Shown: piece by piece, positions 26,265 to 35,629 of the stretch | Numbering within the stretch: the stretch's first letter is position 1 | How the letters are laid out: every line of letters starts with the position of its first letter | Notes under the pieces: generated by a model | What the model saw: only the letters and a program-made list of their open reading frames with translations | Told to the model about the DNA's origin: nothing | Database searches by the model: none | Program-made: the position numbers and the translations under genes | Assembly: GCA_017792425.1 (NCBI GenBank) | Contig: CP051233.1 | Coordinates: 1,150,402 to 1,214,401, forward strand | Reading direction: 5' to 3' | DNA length: 64,000 bases | Source of the DNA: Thalassovita sp. | GTDB taxonomy: Bacteria; Pseudomonadota; Alphaproteobacteria; Rhodobacterales; Rhodobacteraceae

Positions 26265-29200
26265 ATGACAACAGCTCCCCGATTCATCCATCTGCGCGTT
26301 CATACGGAATATTCCCTGCTGGAAGGGGCTGTGCGGCTGAAAAAGCTGCCGGGGATTTGCGCAGACATGGGAATGCCGGCCGTCGCCGTGACGGACACCA
26401 ATTCAATGTTCTCTGCTTTGGAATTCTCGGTTTCAGCCTCTGGGGCAGGTATTCAGCCGATTCTGGGGTGTCAGGTGGATGTGGCCTGGCATCAGCCGGA
26501 ACCCGGAGAACGGCAGAAGCCCCCTGCGCCGATCGTACTGCTGGCGCAAAGCGAGCAGGGGTACGAAAACCTGATGCGGCTGTCCACGTGCCTGTACGTG
26601 GACAAGGGCGGGCAGGAACCGCAAGTCACGTTCGAGGAGTTGCAGGAATTCTCGGATGGGTTGATCTGCCTGACCGGTGGGGCGCTGGGGCCTGTGGGTA
26701 TGGAACTGCAAGCCGGGCATCGCGCCGCGGCAGAGGGCATGATGCGCCGGTTCGGTCAGATTTACCCGGACCGCTGCTATGTCGAATTGCAGCGGCATCC
26801 CGGTGAAAACGGCCTGCCCGAGGCAGAGCATCTGACTGAACGTGGATTTGTAGAACTGGCCTATGACCTGGGTTTACCATTGGTGGCCACCAATGATGTC
26901 TATTTCCCCAAAGCGGAAATGTACGAGGCCCATGATGCGCTGATCTGCATCGCGGAAGGTGCCTATGTGGACCAGGTGGAGCCGCGCCGCCGCCTGACGC
27001 CGCAGCACTATTTCAAGTCCCAGCAGGAAATGATCACCCTGTTTGCCGACCTGCCGGAGGCGATTGAAAACACTATCGAAATCGCGAAACGCTGTGGCTA
27101 CAAGGCACCAAAGCGCGATCCCATCCTGCCGAAGTTCGCCGATGACGAAGTGGTGGAGCTGCGCCGTCAGGCCAACGAAGGGCTTCAGGCGCGACTGGCC
27201 GTGATCCCACATGCCACCAGCATCGAGGATTACCAGAAGCGGCTCGATTTCGAGCTGGATATCATCGAGGGCATGGGTTTTCCGGGGTATTTCCTGATCG
27301 TGGCCGATTTCATCAAATGGGCCAAGGACCATGATATTCCGGTAGGGCCGGGACGGGGCTCGGGTGCGGGGTCGCTGGTGGCCTATGCACTCACCATCAC
27401 CGACCTTGATCCGCTGCGCTATTCGCTGCTGTTCGAACGCTTCCTGAACCCGGAACGTGTGTCCATGCCTGACTTCGACATCGACTTCTGCATGGACCGG
27501 CGTGAAGAGGTGATCCGCTATGTCCAGCAGAAATACGGGCGCGACAAGGTCGGCCAGATCATCACCTTCGGCGCGCTGCTGTCGAAGGCGGCGGTGCGTG
27601 ACATCGGGCGGGTTTTGCAAATGCCCTATGGGCAGGTGGATCGCTTGTCCAAACTGATCCCGGTGGAAGGTGTCAAACCGGTGTCCATCGCCGAAGCTCT
27701 GAAGCAAGAGGAACGCCTGCGTGAAGAAGCCCGCAACGAAGAGGTGGTGAACCGGCTGCTGGACTATGGTCAGCAAGTTGAAGGGCTATTGCGGAACGCA
27801 TCCACCCACGCGGCAGGTGTCGTGATCGGTGACCGCCCGCTGGACCGGCTGGTACCGCTGTATCAGGATCCGCGCTCGGACATGCCGGCGACGCAGTTCA
27901 ATATGAAATGGGTGGAACAGGCCGGGTTGGTGAAGTTCGACTTCCTTGGCCTGAAAACCCTTACGGTGATCCAGAACGCGGTGGACCTGATCAAGAAGAA
28001 CGGTCGTCATCTGCATATCGGGCCGGACGGATCGCACCTGTATGACCCGCCCGAAGGCGCGGTGGACGATATTGGCGCGATCCCACTGGATGACGAGGCG
28101 ACCTACAGGCTGTACGCCAGCGCCAAGACTGTCGCGGTGTTCCAGGTGGAAAGTTCGGGCATGATGGACGCGCTGCGGCGTATGAAACCCACCTGTATCG
28201 AGGATATCGTGGCGCTGGTGGCGCTGTATCGTCCCGGCCCGATGGAAAATATCCCCACCTATTGCGAGGTGAAGAACGGGCTGAAGGAACGTGAATCCGT
28301 CCATCCGCTGATTGACCACATCCTCGAGGAAACCCAAGGCATCATCGTCTATCAGGAACAGGTGATGCAGATCGCGCAGGTCATGGCCGGGTATTCGCTG
28401 GGTGGCGCGGACCTGTTGCGCCGCGCAATGGGCAAGAAGATCAAAGAGGCGATGGACGCCGAGCGCCCGAAATTCGAGGAAGGCGCGGCCAAGAACGGGG
28501 TGGCAAAGAAGAAAGCCAGCGAAGTCTTTGACCTGCTGGAAAAATTCGCTAACTACGGGTTCAACAAATCGCATGCGGCGGCCTATGCAGTGGTCAGCTA
28601 TCAGACAGGATGGCTGAAGGCCAACCACCCGGCAGAGTTCATGGCCGGCGTGATGAACTGCGATATCCACCTGACCGACAAGCTGTCGATCTATGCCGAA
28701 GAGGTGCGCCGCGGGCTGGAGATAGAGATCGTGCCGCCCTGCGTGAACCGTTCGCTGGCCACTTTCGACGTAATGGACGGCAGGCTGATCTATGCTCTGG
28801 GTGCACTGAAAAACGTGGGTCTGGAGGCGATGAAACTGATCGTGGACGGGCGCGGAGACAAGCCCTTTGCGACGCTGTTCGATGTTGCGCGCAGGGTGGA
28901 TTTGAAACGGGTGGGAAAACGTCCGCTGGAAATGCTGGCCCGCGCCGGGGCCTTCGATCAGTTGGACAGCAACCGCCGCCGGGTGTTCGAGGCGCTGGAT
29001 GCGCTGGTGGCGTATTCTGCCGCTATCCATGAACAGAAGGCCAGCAATCAGGTGTCGCTGTTCGGGGATGCCGGGGACGACCTGCCTGAACCGCGGATCA
29101 TGCCAGTAGAAGATTGGTTGCCCGGCGACCGTCTGGCCGAAGAGCACAAGGCTATCGGCTTTTATCTGACCGGCCACCCGCTGGATGACTACCTGCCTGC

Positions 29201-29771
29201 GTTGAAACGGAAAAAACTGCTGACCCTCGAAGGACTGCGGAAAAAGGCAGAGGCCGAAGGCGCGGCGCTGGATCGCGTGGGTGTGCTGGTGTCTGGGTTG
29301 CAAGAGCGCAAATCCGGCCGTGGAACCCGCTTTTTCCGCATGAATATATCCGATCCGACGGGGCAGGTCAGCGGCATGGTGATGTTCCCCGAAGATTTCG
29401 ACGCCACCCGCCGCGTCTTTGACCAGACCAACCAGGTGGTGATGACACTGGAGGCGCGATTCAACGAAGGCCAGTTTGACCCGATGGGGCGCTCTGTAGC
29501 TGCGATGGATACCGTGATCGCGGATGCGGGTAGTTCGGGGCTCAAGATCCTGATCGAGGATGCGGCCGCGATTCAAAGCGTCGCCAATGTCTTTGAACGC
29601 GCCAAAGAGGCGGTGAAAGGCGCAGGCCGAGGTCCGGTTTCCCTGTGCTTGATACACCCTGATCTGCCGGGCGAAGTAGACATTGACGCCGGGGTGGATT
29701 TCCCGGTGAACCCTCAGATCAAGGGCGCTATCAAGAGCCTGCCCGGTGTTCTGGGAGTCGAGGAGATCTGA
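26265..29771 (+). CDS. dnaE: DNA polymerase III alpha subunit DnaE
   Basis: The replicative polymerase of the chromosome, 1168 aa. The N-terminal PHP domain starts FIHLRVHTEYSLLEGAV. The polymerase core includes GPGRGSGAGSLVAYAL near 362 and PDFDIDFCMDRR near 402 (two catalytic Asp), with the third Asp in FDFLGLKTL near 563. AALYRPGPMENI-type and NKSHAAAYAVVSYQT stretches follow, then helix-hairpin-helix and OB domains and the C-terminal tau-binding part. Typical DnaE1 length, so this is the main enzyme, not the error-prone DnaE2. It stands alone; the next feature is tRNA-Thr on the other strand. Confidence 0.97.
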   Translation: MTTAPRFIHLRVHTEYSLLEGAVRLKKLPGICADMGMPAVAVTDTNSMFSALEFSVSASGAGIQPILGCQVDVAWHQPEPGERQKPPAPIVLLAQSEQGYENLMRLSTCLYVDKGGQEPQVTFEELQEFSDGLICLTGGALGPVGMELQAGHRAAAEGMMRRFGQIYPDRCYVELQRHPGENGLPEAEHLTERGFVELAYDLGLPLVATNDVYFPKAEMYEAHDALICIAEGAYVDQVEPRRRLTPQHYFKSQQEMITLFADLPEAIENTIEIAKRCGYKAPKRDPILPKFADDEVVELRRQANEGLQARLAVIPHATSIEDYQKRLDFELDIIEGMGFPGYFLIVADFIKWAKDHDIPVGPGRGSGAGSLVAYALTITDLDPLRYSLLFERFLNPERVSMPDFDIDFCMDRREEVIRYVQQKYGRDKVGQIITFGALLSKAAVRDIGRVLQMPYGQVDRLSKLIPVEGVKPVSIAEALKQEERLREEARNEEVVNRLLDYGQQVEGLLRNASTHAAGVVIGDRPLDRLVPLYQDPRSDMPATQFNMKWVEQAGLVKFDFLGLKTLTVIQNAVDLIKKNGRHLHIGPDGSHLYDPPEGAVDDIGAIPLDDEATYRLYASAKTVAVFQVESSGMMDALRRMKPTCIEDIVALVALYRPGPMENIPTYCEVKNGLKERESVHPLIDHILEETQGIIVYQEQVMQIAQVMAGYSLGGADLLRRAMGKKIKEAMDAERPKFEEGAAKNGVAKKKASEVFDLLEKFANYGFNKSHAAAYAVVSYQTGWLKANHPAEFMAGVMNCDIHLTDKLSIYAEEVRRGLEIEIVPPCVNRSLATFDVMDGRLIYALGALKNVGLEAMKLIVDGRGDKPFATLFDVARRVDLKRVGKRPLEMLARAGAFDQLDSNRRRVFEALDALVAYSAAIHEQKASNQVSLFGDAGDDLPEPRIMPVEDWLPGDRLAEEHKAIGFYLTGHPLDDYLPALKRKKLLTLEGLRKKAEAEGAALDRVGVLVSGLQERKSGRGTRFFRMNISDPTGQVSGMVMFPEDFDATRRVFDQTNQVVMTLEARFNEGQFDPMGRSVAAMDTVIADAGSSGLKILIEDAAAIQSVANVFERAKEAVKGAGRGPVSLCLIHPDLPGEVDIDAGVDFPVNPQIKGAIKSLPGVLGVEEI

Positions 29772-30032
29772 AAGCAGGCACCCGAAGCCACCAGATGACC
29801 GTGGGTATGTCCCCCCGGTGGTCTGATTTCTGACTTCAGCGCGTGCCGCAGGTCAGGGCCCCGGAAAAATCGAATTTTTTTCACTATAAATCAGAGTCTT
29901 ATGAGTTGTTCGCCGGCTGCTTGGATGCGTGAAAGTCACCACGTTTCACTTCGGCCCGCCGGAAGAAATCGGATGGGGATCTGGAAACACCGGGCCAGAT
30001 TTCTTTGTGCTGTTCATTTTGCCATGATTTGA

Positions 30033-30107
<75 letters not shown>

Positions 30108-30223
30108 GCCGTTCCGTGTCGTCCGGCATGTCCCGTTCGACCGTGGAGCGCTGATTAGCGGTAAATGAATCGGTGTGCAAGCCCAATCTGGACGGTTTTT
30201 TCCCCCTATTGTATGTACTGTCC

Positions 30224-30382
30224 ATGGAGCAGAAATCACCCGGCAAGAAACAACCGAAAAAGGCCGAGTCCAGAGAGGACCGGTTGAAAGCTGCGTTGAA
30301 GGCCAATATGGCCCGGCGCAAGGCTCAGGCGCGTGCGCGCGCTGATGCCAGGCCAGAGCAGAAAAACGAAGGGCAGGACTGA
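30224..30382 (+). CDS. small basic conserved protein before murA
   Basis: A 52-aa very basic protein (MEQKSPGKKQPKKAES, then a Lys/Arg/Ala helix DRLKAALKANMARRKAQARA). No known function; similar short proteins upstream of murA are, to my knowledge, a recurring feature of Rhodobacterales. Its TGA stop overlaps the murA ATG by one base, so it is translated just ahead of murA. The helix could bind RNA or membrane surfaces, but that is a guess. A longer frame starting 17 codons earlier is unlikely. Confidence 0.65.
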   Translation: MEQKSPGKKQPKKAESREDRLKAALKANMARRKAQARARADARPEQKNEGQD

Positions 30383-31653
30383 TGGATTCGATTATCGTGA
30401 CGGGAAACGGCCCGCTGAACGGCAGCATCCCGATTGCCGGCGCCAAGAACGCCTGCCTGACGCTAATGCCCGCGACCTTGCTGAGCGATGAGCCGCTGAC
30501 ACTGACCAACGCTCCGCGGCTGAGCGATATCCGCACCATGACCGCGCTGCTGCAATCGCTGGGGGCAGAGGTGACCACGATGCAGGGTGGGCAAGTGCTG
30601 GCGATGTCCAGTCATGACCTGAACAACCACACGGCGGATTATGACATCGTGCGCAAGATGCGGGCCTCGATTCTGGTGCTGGGGCCGATGCTGGCGCGCG
30701 AAGGTCATGCGGTTGTATCGCTGCCGGGCGGCTGTGCCATCGGTGCGCGGCCCGTGGATCTACACCTGAAAGCACTGGAGGCGATGGGTGCGGAACTGGA
30801 CCTGCGTGATGGCTATGTGCACGCGAAGGCACCTACGGGTGGATTGAAGGGCGGCGTGGTGGAATTTCCCTTTGTATCGGTCGGAGCTACGGAAAATGCG
30901 CTGATGGCGGCGACCCTGGCCAAGGGTACGACGGTTCTGAAGAACGCCGCTCGAGAGCCCGAAATCGTCGATCTGGCGCAATGCCTGCGCAAGATGGGCG
31001 CGCAAATCGAAGGCGACGGAACCAGCACGATCACCATTCAGGGTGTGGACCGGCTGAACGGCGCCACTCATCCGGTGGTGACGGATCGGATCGAGCTGGG
31101 AACCTATATGCTGGCCCCTGCAATCTGCGGCGGCGAGGTGGAACTGCTGGGGGGGCGGATCGGCCTTGTCCGGTCTTTCGTTGAAACCTTGGACAAGGCA
31201 GGCATCGGCGTGACCGAAACCGACACCGGGCTGGTCGTGAAGAACCGCGCCCACCGGGTAAAGGCCGTGGACGTGGTGACCGAACCTTTTCCGGGTTTCC
31301 CGACCGACCTGCAGGCCCAGATGATGGCGCTGCTGTGCACGGCGGAAGGGACATCCGTGCTGGAAGAAAAAATCTTTGAGAACCGTTTCATGCACGCGCC
31401 TGAACTGACGCGCATGGGGGCAAAGATCGAGGTGCACGGCGGCACCGCCAGGGTAACTGGGGTAGAGAAGCTGAAGGGCGCGCCGGTAATGGCGACGGAC
31501 CTGCGCGCAAGTGTGTCGTTGATCCTCGCTGGTTTGGCGGCCGAGGGGGAAACCATCGTGAACCGGGTTTACCATTTGGATCGGGGATATGAGCGCGTCG
31601 AGGAAAAGCTGGGTAATGTCGGCGCCAAGATCGAGCGGGTGACGGGCCAATGA
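30382..31653 (+). CDS. murA: UDP-N-acetylglucosamine 1-carboxyvinyltransferase MurA
   Basis: First committed step of peptidoglycan synthesis: transfers enolpyruvate from PEP to UDP-GlcNAc. The 423 residues are full length, start IPIAGAKNACLTLMPATLL (the conserved Lys-Asn pair) and hold the catalytic loop LPGGCAIGARP with Cys118, the fosfomycin target. The EPSP-synthase-like two-domain layout is complete. It overlaps the following DUF2948 gene by four bases, and with the hisD block forms a long rightward transcription unit. Confidence 0.97.
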   Translation: MDSIIVTGNGPLNGSIPIAGAKNACLTLMPATLLSDEPLTLTNAPRLSDIRTMTALLQSLGAEVTTMQGGQVLAMSSHDLNNHTADYDIVRKMRASILVLGPMLAREGHAVVSLPGGCAIGARPVDLHLKALEAMGAELDLRDGYVHAKAPTGGLKGGVVEFPFVSVGATENALMAATLAKGTTVLKNAAREPEIVDLAQCLRKMGAQIEGDGTSTITIQGVDRLNGATHPVVTDRIELGTYMLAPAICGGEVELLGGRIGLVRSFVETLDKAGIGVTETDTGLVVKNRAHRVKAVDVVTEPFPGFPTDLQAQMMALLCTAEGTSVLEEKIFENRFMHAPELTRMGAKIEVHGGTARVTGVEKLKGAPVMATDLRASVSLILAGLAAEGETIVNRVYHLDRGYERVEEKLGNVGAKIERVTGQ

Positions 31654-32126
31654 CGCAGGATGCACGGTTCGAAGATGGGCGTGAGGCGCCGCTGAACCTC
31701 GGGGCGCTGGACGGGGACGACCTGAAGGTCGTCTCGGCGCTGGTTCAGGACGCTGTTTTCCCGGCATCTGAAATGCGATGGATGCCGAAAGAACGGCGGT
31801 TTGCCTTGCTGGTGAACCGGTTCCGCTGGGAGGACGCTGGACGGGAGCGGCATGGAGCAGAGCGTGTGCAATCCCTGCTGGTGTTCCAGAATGTGCAGAA
31901 GGTCGCTTCGCAGGGGGTGCCGCGCGGGGACAAGGATGTGGTCTTGTCGCTGTTGTCGCTGGACTGGCAGGCAGGCGAGTCACCCTGTGGCGTGATCGAG
32001 CTGGTGCTGGCCGGGGATGGCGGTATCCGGCTGGAAGTCGAGGCGCTGGAGGTGGGGCTGAAGGATGTCACTCGCCCGTATCGCGCACCGTCAGGCCATG
32101 TGCCTGTTCATATGGACAAGGGCTGA
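31650..32126 (+). CDS. DUF2948 family protein
   Basis: A 158-aa soluble protein of unknown function. LGALDGDDLKVVSALVQDAV and MRWMPKERRFALLVNRFRWE are the recognisable DUF2948 stretches. The gene starts in the murA stop (ATGA), so it is translationally coupled to it. This place between murA and hisD is one I associate with Rhodobacterales, suggesting a housekeeping role. No catalytic motif stands out. Confidence 0.8.
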   Translation: MTQDARFEDGREAPLNLGALDGDDLKVVSALVQDAVFPASEMRWMPKERRFALLVNRFRWEDAGRERHGAERVQSLLVFQNVQKVASQGVPRGDKDVVLSLLSLDWQAGESPCGVIELVLAGDGGIRLEVEALEVGLKDVTRPYRAPSGHVPVHMDKG

Positions 32127-32208
32127 TCGGGACAGGGGTTTCGCCCGGTCTGATTGCCCGCTGGTTTGGCATTGCCGAAGGGCGCAGCAGAGGTGACGCT
32201 GCCCGCTC

Positions 32209-32233
32209 GGTTGAAAATCGTGGGTTTTCAACC
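32209..32233. other. perfect 9-bp hairpin between DUF2948 and hisD
   Basis: GGTTGAAAA, seven bases, TTTTCAACC. There is no T-tract on either side, so it is a weak terminator candidate at best; it could be an mRNA processing or regulatory structure ahead of hisD. Confidence 0.35.
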
Positions 32234-32237
32234 TCTC

Positions 32238-32262
32238 CCCCAAGGTATTTTCACCAAGAAAA
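32238..32262. repeat. Rhodobacterales-type intergenic repeat, copy 3 (diverged)
   Basis: CCCCAAGGTATTTTCACCAA followed by GAAAAAG: the GTATTTT..CCAAGA core of copies 1 and 2 without the GC hairpin. It lies directly after the hairpin at 32209 in the hisD leader. Confidence 0.4.
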
Positions 32263-32334
32263 AGCACGATGCGCGCAAACGCTTGAGGCCGGGACGCTGG
32301 GCGGCTATGTCGGGGCGACGACCCCGGAGGGACC

Positions 32335-33636
32335 ATGCCTTTATTCCTGAATGCATCTGACGCGGATTTCGAAACGGATTTTGTTGCGCTGCTAAGCGCG
32401 AAGCGCGAAGACAGCCCCGATGTTGATGATGTCGTGGCGGGGATCATTGCGGATGTGCGCGCCCGTGGTGACGCCGCCGTGATCGACCTGACCGCCAAGT
32501 TTGACCGGTTGGAGTTGTCGTCGGAAACCTTGCGGTTTTCCGAAACCGAGATTGACGCCTTGGTTGCGCAGGTGCCGGCACATGAACGCGCTGCGCTGGA
32601 ATTGGCGGCGGAGCGGATCCGGGCCTATCATGAACGCCAGATGCCAGAGGACGCGCTGTGGCAGGATGAAAACGGCGCCAGTCTTGGCTGGCGCTGGACG
32701 CCTGTGTCCGCGGCGGGGCTCTACGTGCCGGGTGGGCTGGCGTCCTATCCGTCCTCGGTTCTGATGAACGCGATCCCGGCCAAGGTCGCGGGTGTAGGAC
32801 GGTTGGCCATCGTCGTGCCGACGCCGGATGGTGTTGCAAATCCGCTGGTGTTGCTGGCGGCCCGGCTGGCGGGGGTCGATGAAATCTATCGTATCGGTGG
32901 TGCGCAGGCAGTTGCTGCGCTGGCCTATGGTACGGAAAGCATCGCGCCGGTGGACAAGATCACTGGGCCGGGTAACGCCTTTGTCGCAGCGGCAAAGCGG
33001 CGGGTCTTTGGCAAGGTAGGCATAGACATGATTGCGGGTCCGTCTGAAATCCTGGTGATTGCCGATGCGGACAACGATCCTGACTGGATCGCCCTGGATA
33101 TGCTGAGCCAGGCCGAGCATGACGAAAGCGCCCAGGCGATCCTGATCACGGACAGCCCCGCGATGGCGAAGGCTGTCGTGGCTGCGGTCGAGCGCAATCT
33201 GCAAACCTTGGAGCGGCGCGCTATTGCTGGGGCAAGCTGGCGTGACTATGGGGCGGTGATCGTTGTTGACTCTCTGGCACAGGCGGCAGAGTTGTCCAAT
33301 CGCGTGGCACCAGAGCATTTGGAACTATGTGTGACTGACCCTGATGGTCTGGCCGAACGGATTACCCATGCCGGCGCGATTTTCCTGGGGCACTGGACGC
33401 CAGAGGCGATTGGCGATTACGTCGGCGGGCCGAACCACGTGTTGCCGACGGCGCGTTCGGCGCGTTTTTCGTCGGGTCTGAGCGTGATGGACTTCGTCAA
33501 ACGCACCACATTGGCGAAAATGACCCCTGCGGCGCTGCGCGCCATTGGCCCGGCCGCCGAAACCTTGGCAATTTCCGAAAGCCTCGAGGCGCACGGCCTG
33601 TCCGTGCGTGCCCGCCTGAACCATCTGAACGAGTAA
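32335..33636 (+). CDS. hisD: histidinol dehydrogenase HisD
   Basis: Catalyses the last two steps of histidine synthesis, histidinol to histidine with two NAD and a zinc. The 433 residues carry the family signature around IDMIAGPSEILVIADADNDP, the zinc-binding LSQAEHDESAQ and the C-terminal NHVLPTARSARF. GGAGG three bases before the ATG gives a strong start. It is followed at 11 bases by UPF0262, the order I associate with Rhodobacterales; the rest of the his pathway lies elsewhere. Confidence 0.97.
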   Translation: MPLFLNASDADFETDFVALLSAKREDSPDVDDVVAGIIADVRARGDAAVIDLTAKFDRLELSSETLRFSETEIDALVAQVPAHERAALELAAERIRAYHERQMPEDALWQDENGASLGWRWTPVSAAGLYVPGGLASYPSSVLMNAIPAKVAGVGRLAIVVPTPDGVANPLVLLAARLAGVDEIYRIGGAQAVAALAYGTESIAPVDKITGPGNAFVAAAKRRVFGKVGIDMIAGPSEILVIADADNDPDWIALDMLSQAEHDESAQAILITDSPAMAKAVVAAVERNLQTLERRAIAGASWRDYGAVIVVDSLAQAAELSNRVAPEHLELCVTDPDGLAERITHAGAIFLGHWTPEAIGDYVGGPNHVLPTARSARFSSGLSVMDFVKRTTLAKMTPAALRAIGPAAETLAISESLEAHGLSVRARLNHLNE

Positions 33637-33647
33637 GGACGATGATC

Positions 33648-34127
33648 ATGTCCCGTATCAGCCATATCGAGCTGGATGACCGCAACTTGCCGCCGCCGAC
33701 GCCTGAAATCGAACAGGAACGCAAGGTGGCGATGTTCGACTTGCTGGAAGAAAACAGCTTTGACCTGCCCAAGCGGGACGACCGGACCGTGCCGGAGGGG
33801 CCGTATCGCGTCGGCCTGTCGATCAAGGAAAAACGGCTGGTGTTCGATATCATGACCGAGGCCGAGGAAAAGGCCGCCGAGTTCCATCTGAGCTTGTCGC
33901 CGTTCCGCCAGGTCGTGAAGGACTATTGGTCGATCTGCGAGAGCTATTTCGATGCGGTGAAAAACCTGCCGCCCAGCCAGATCGAAACCATCGACATGGC
34001 CCGGCGGGGTATTCACAATGAAGGCGCGCGCATTCTGCAGGAACGACTGGAAGGCAAAGCCGAAGTTGACACGGATACCGCGCGCCGCCTGTTCACACTG
34101 ATCTGCGTGCTGCATTTCGGAGGTTGA
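33648..34127 (+). CDS. UPF0262 family protein
   Basis: A 159-aa soluble protein of unknown function, an alphaproteobacterial family. Diagnostic stretches are SHIELDDRNL, ERKVAMFDLLEENSF and YHLxLSPFR-like EFHLSLSPFRQVVKDY. Two ATGs compete: 33642 is only two bases after AAGGA, while 33648 has eight bases and is preferred. Its stop overlaps the following phosphatase start (TGATG). The constant place between hisD and the phosphatase points to a housekeeping role. Confidence 0.85.
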   Translation: MSRISHIELDDRNLPPPTPEIEQERKVAMFDLLEENSFDLPKRDDRTVPEGPYRVGLSIKEKRLVFDIMTEAEEKAAEFHLSLSPFRQVVKDYWSICESYFDAVKNLPPSQIETIDMARRGIHNEGARILQERLEGKAEVDTDTARRLFTLICVLHFGG

Positions 34128-34594
34128 TGGCCTTGGTTCAGCCGCTGCCCCAATCTGTACTGTTTTGTTGTGATCACAATGCTGTCCGCTCGCCTATGGC
34201 CGAGGGGATCATGAAGAAGTTCTATGGTACCGGTACATACGTCCAGTCAGTCGGCGTGAAAGGGGATCTGGAAATCGACGGGTTCGCCATTGCCGTCTGT
34301 CAGGAACTGGGGGTGGAACTGTCGCGTCACCGGGCCCGCAGTTTCGAACAACTGGAACAATGGGGCGATGCGCTATCCTCTTTTGATCTGATTGTGGCGC
34401 TGTCTCCGACCAGCCGCGAAATGGCGACTGAACTGACGCGTGTTTTCCATCTGGACGTGGAATATTGGCCGATTTTCGACCCGACTGCGCAAGGAGAAAC
34501 ACGCCAGGCAAAACTGGACGCCTATCGGAAAGCGCGGGATGAGATCGTTGAGAAGCTCTTGGCGCATTGGGGGCCGCCTTTGGAGGAAAGATGA
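34127..34594 (+). CDS. low-molecular-weight protein-tyrosine-phosphatase family protein
   Basis: A 155-aa LMW-PTP/arsenate-reductase-fold protein. The P-loop signature C-x5-R is seen as C15-DHNAV-R21 followed by SPMAEG. The general-acid Asp is expected in YWPIFDPT. The DHNAVRS version of the loop differs from the textbook C-x-G-N-x-x-R, so activity may be altered; the version recurs in alphaproteobacterial relatives as far as I recall. It overlaps its upstream and downstream neighbours by one and four bases. Confidence 0.8.
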   Translation: MALVQPLPQSVLFCCDHNAVRSPMAEGIMKKFYGTGTYVQSVGVKGDLEIDGFAIAVCQELGVELSRHRARSFEQLEQWGDALSSFDLIVALSPTSREMATELTRVFHLDVEYWPIFDPTAQGETRQAKLDAYRKARDEIVEKLLAHWGPPLEER

Positions 34595-34986
34595 AAACCA
34601 CGGTTCAAACTTATTTCGATGCCTTTAATGCCGGGAATGTGGACAGCATGTTGGACTGTCTGGCGGACGATATTGCGCATCACGTGAACGAGGGGACGGT
34701 GCGCGTGGGTAAGGACGCCTTCGCCGAATTCTGCGCCCACATGAGCCGCTGCTATCGGGAAACCCTGACCGACATGGTTATTTTCGACGCCGATAATGGC
34801 ACGCGAGCTGCGGCGGAATATATCGTGAATGGCACCTATCTGGAAACCGATCCCGGCCTTCCACCGGCCAAAGGGCAAAGCTATCGGTTACCTGCCGGTT
34901 CTTTTTTCTCATTGAAAGGTGGGAAGATTTCACGGGTCGTGACTTATTACAACCTTGCCGACTGGGTGGCGCAGGTATCGAAATGA
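34591..34986 (+). CDS. SnoaL-like/nuclear transport factor 2 fold protein
   Basis: A 131-aa small alpha-plus-beta cone protein. VQTYFDAFNAGNVDSMLDCLADDIAHHVNEG is the typical SnoaL/ketosteroid-isomerase-like opening, and FFSLKGGKISRVVTYYNLADW its end. The members vary widely in function and no active-site set is decisive, so substrate is unknown. The ATG at 34591 lies in the phosphatase stop (ATGA) and the stop overlaps the acetyltransferase start, so all three are co-translated. This gene and the next two look like an insertion in a conserved block. Confidence 0.75.
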   Translation: MKTTVQTYFDAFNAGNVDSMLDCLADDIAHHVNEGTVRVGKDAFAEFCAHMSRCYRETLTDMVIFDADNGTRAAAEYIVNGTYLETDPGLPPAKGQSYRLPAGSFFSLKGGKISRVVTYYNLADWVAQVSK

Positions 34987-35567
34987 TCCGGGTAGAGGCG
35001 CTGACGGCAGAGGCGTTGGACGCTGCACTGGATGACGTGGCGCGGCTGCGGATATCGGTTTTTCGGGCATGGCCATACCTGTATGACGGTGATCTGGACT
35101 ATGAACGCCGGTACATGGAAAGCTATCGCAACAGCGAAACGGCGGTGTTGGTAGGGGCATTCGATGGCAACCGGATGGTTGGCGCAGCCACCGGCACCCC
35201 GATGGAAGATCATGCAAAGGATTTCGCTGCCGCCTTTGATGGCGCTGGAGAGGATTTAGGCAGCATCTTCTATTGTGCCGAGTCTGTCTTACTGCCCGAG
35301 TACCGGGGCAAAGGTATCGGTCACAGGTTTTTCGACTTGCGAGAGGCGCATGCGCGCAATCTGGGCAGAACAAAGTCTGCCTTTTGCGGGGTGATCCGAC
35401 CGGCGGACCATCCGGGACGACCGGCTGAATACGTTCCGCTGGATACGTTCTGGCGTAAACGCGGGTATTGCCCCTTGGCCGGTGCAATTGCCCGTTTCCG
35501 TTGGAAAGATGTTGGTGAGGCAGAACAAACTGAAAAAGAGCTGCAGGTCTGGATGCGTACTCTTTGA
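34983..35567 (+). CDS. GNAT family N-acetyltransferase
   Basis: A 194-aa GNAT-fold protein. The acetyl-CoA pyrophosphate-binding motif A is seen as VLLPEYRGKGIGHRFF near residue 102 (R-G-K-G-I-G). YCAESVLL before it is the preceding strand and VIRPADHPGRP may shape the acceptor site. The acceptor is unknown. The ATG overlaps the upstream stop by four bases. It precedes a nitrilase-family gene by 62 bases; a metabolite-modifying pair is possible. Confidence 0.85.
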   Translation: MIRVEALTAEALDAALDDVARLRISVFRAWPYLYDGDLDYERRYMESYRNSETAVLVGAFDGNRMVGAATGTPMEDHAKDFAAAFDGAGEDLGSIFYCAESVLLPEYRGKGIGHRFFDLREAHARNLGRTKSAFCGVIRPADHPGRPAEYVPLDTFWRKRGYCPLAGAIARFRWKDVGEAEQTEKELQVWMRTL

Positions 35568-35629
35568 ACTAGCCCGAAGAGATTTGGTCTGCTGCCAAGT
35601 GCATGGTCTGCAAGAAGGAGATAGCGGAA

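Noticed and set aside
26265..29771. PHP domain as sign of a second defence gene
   Set aside because: The PHP domain here is the normal N-terminus of DnaE, which is full length and canonical.
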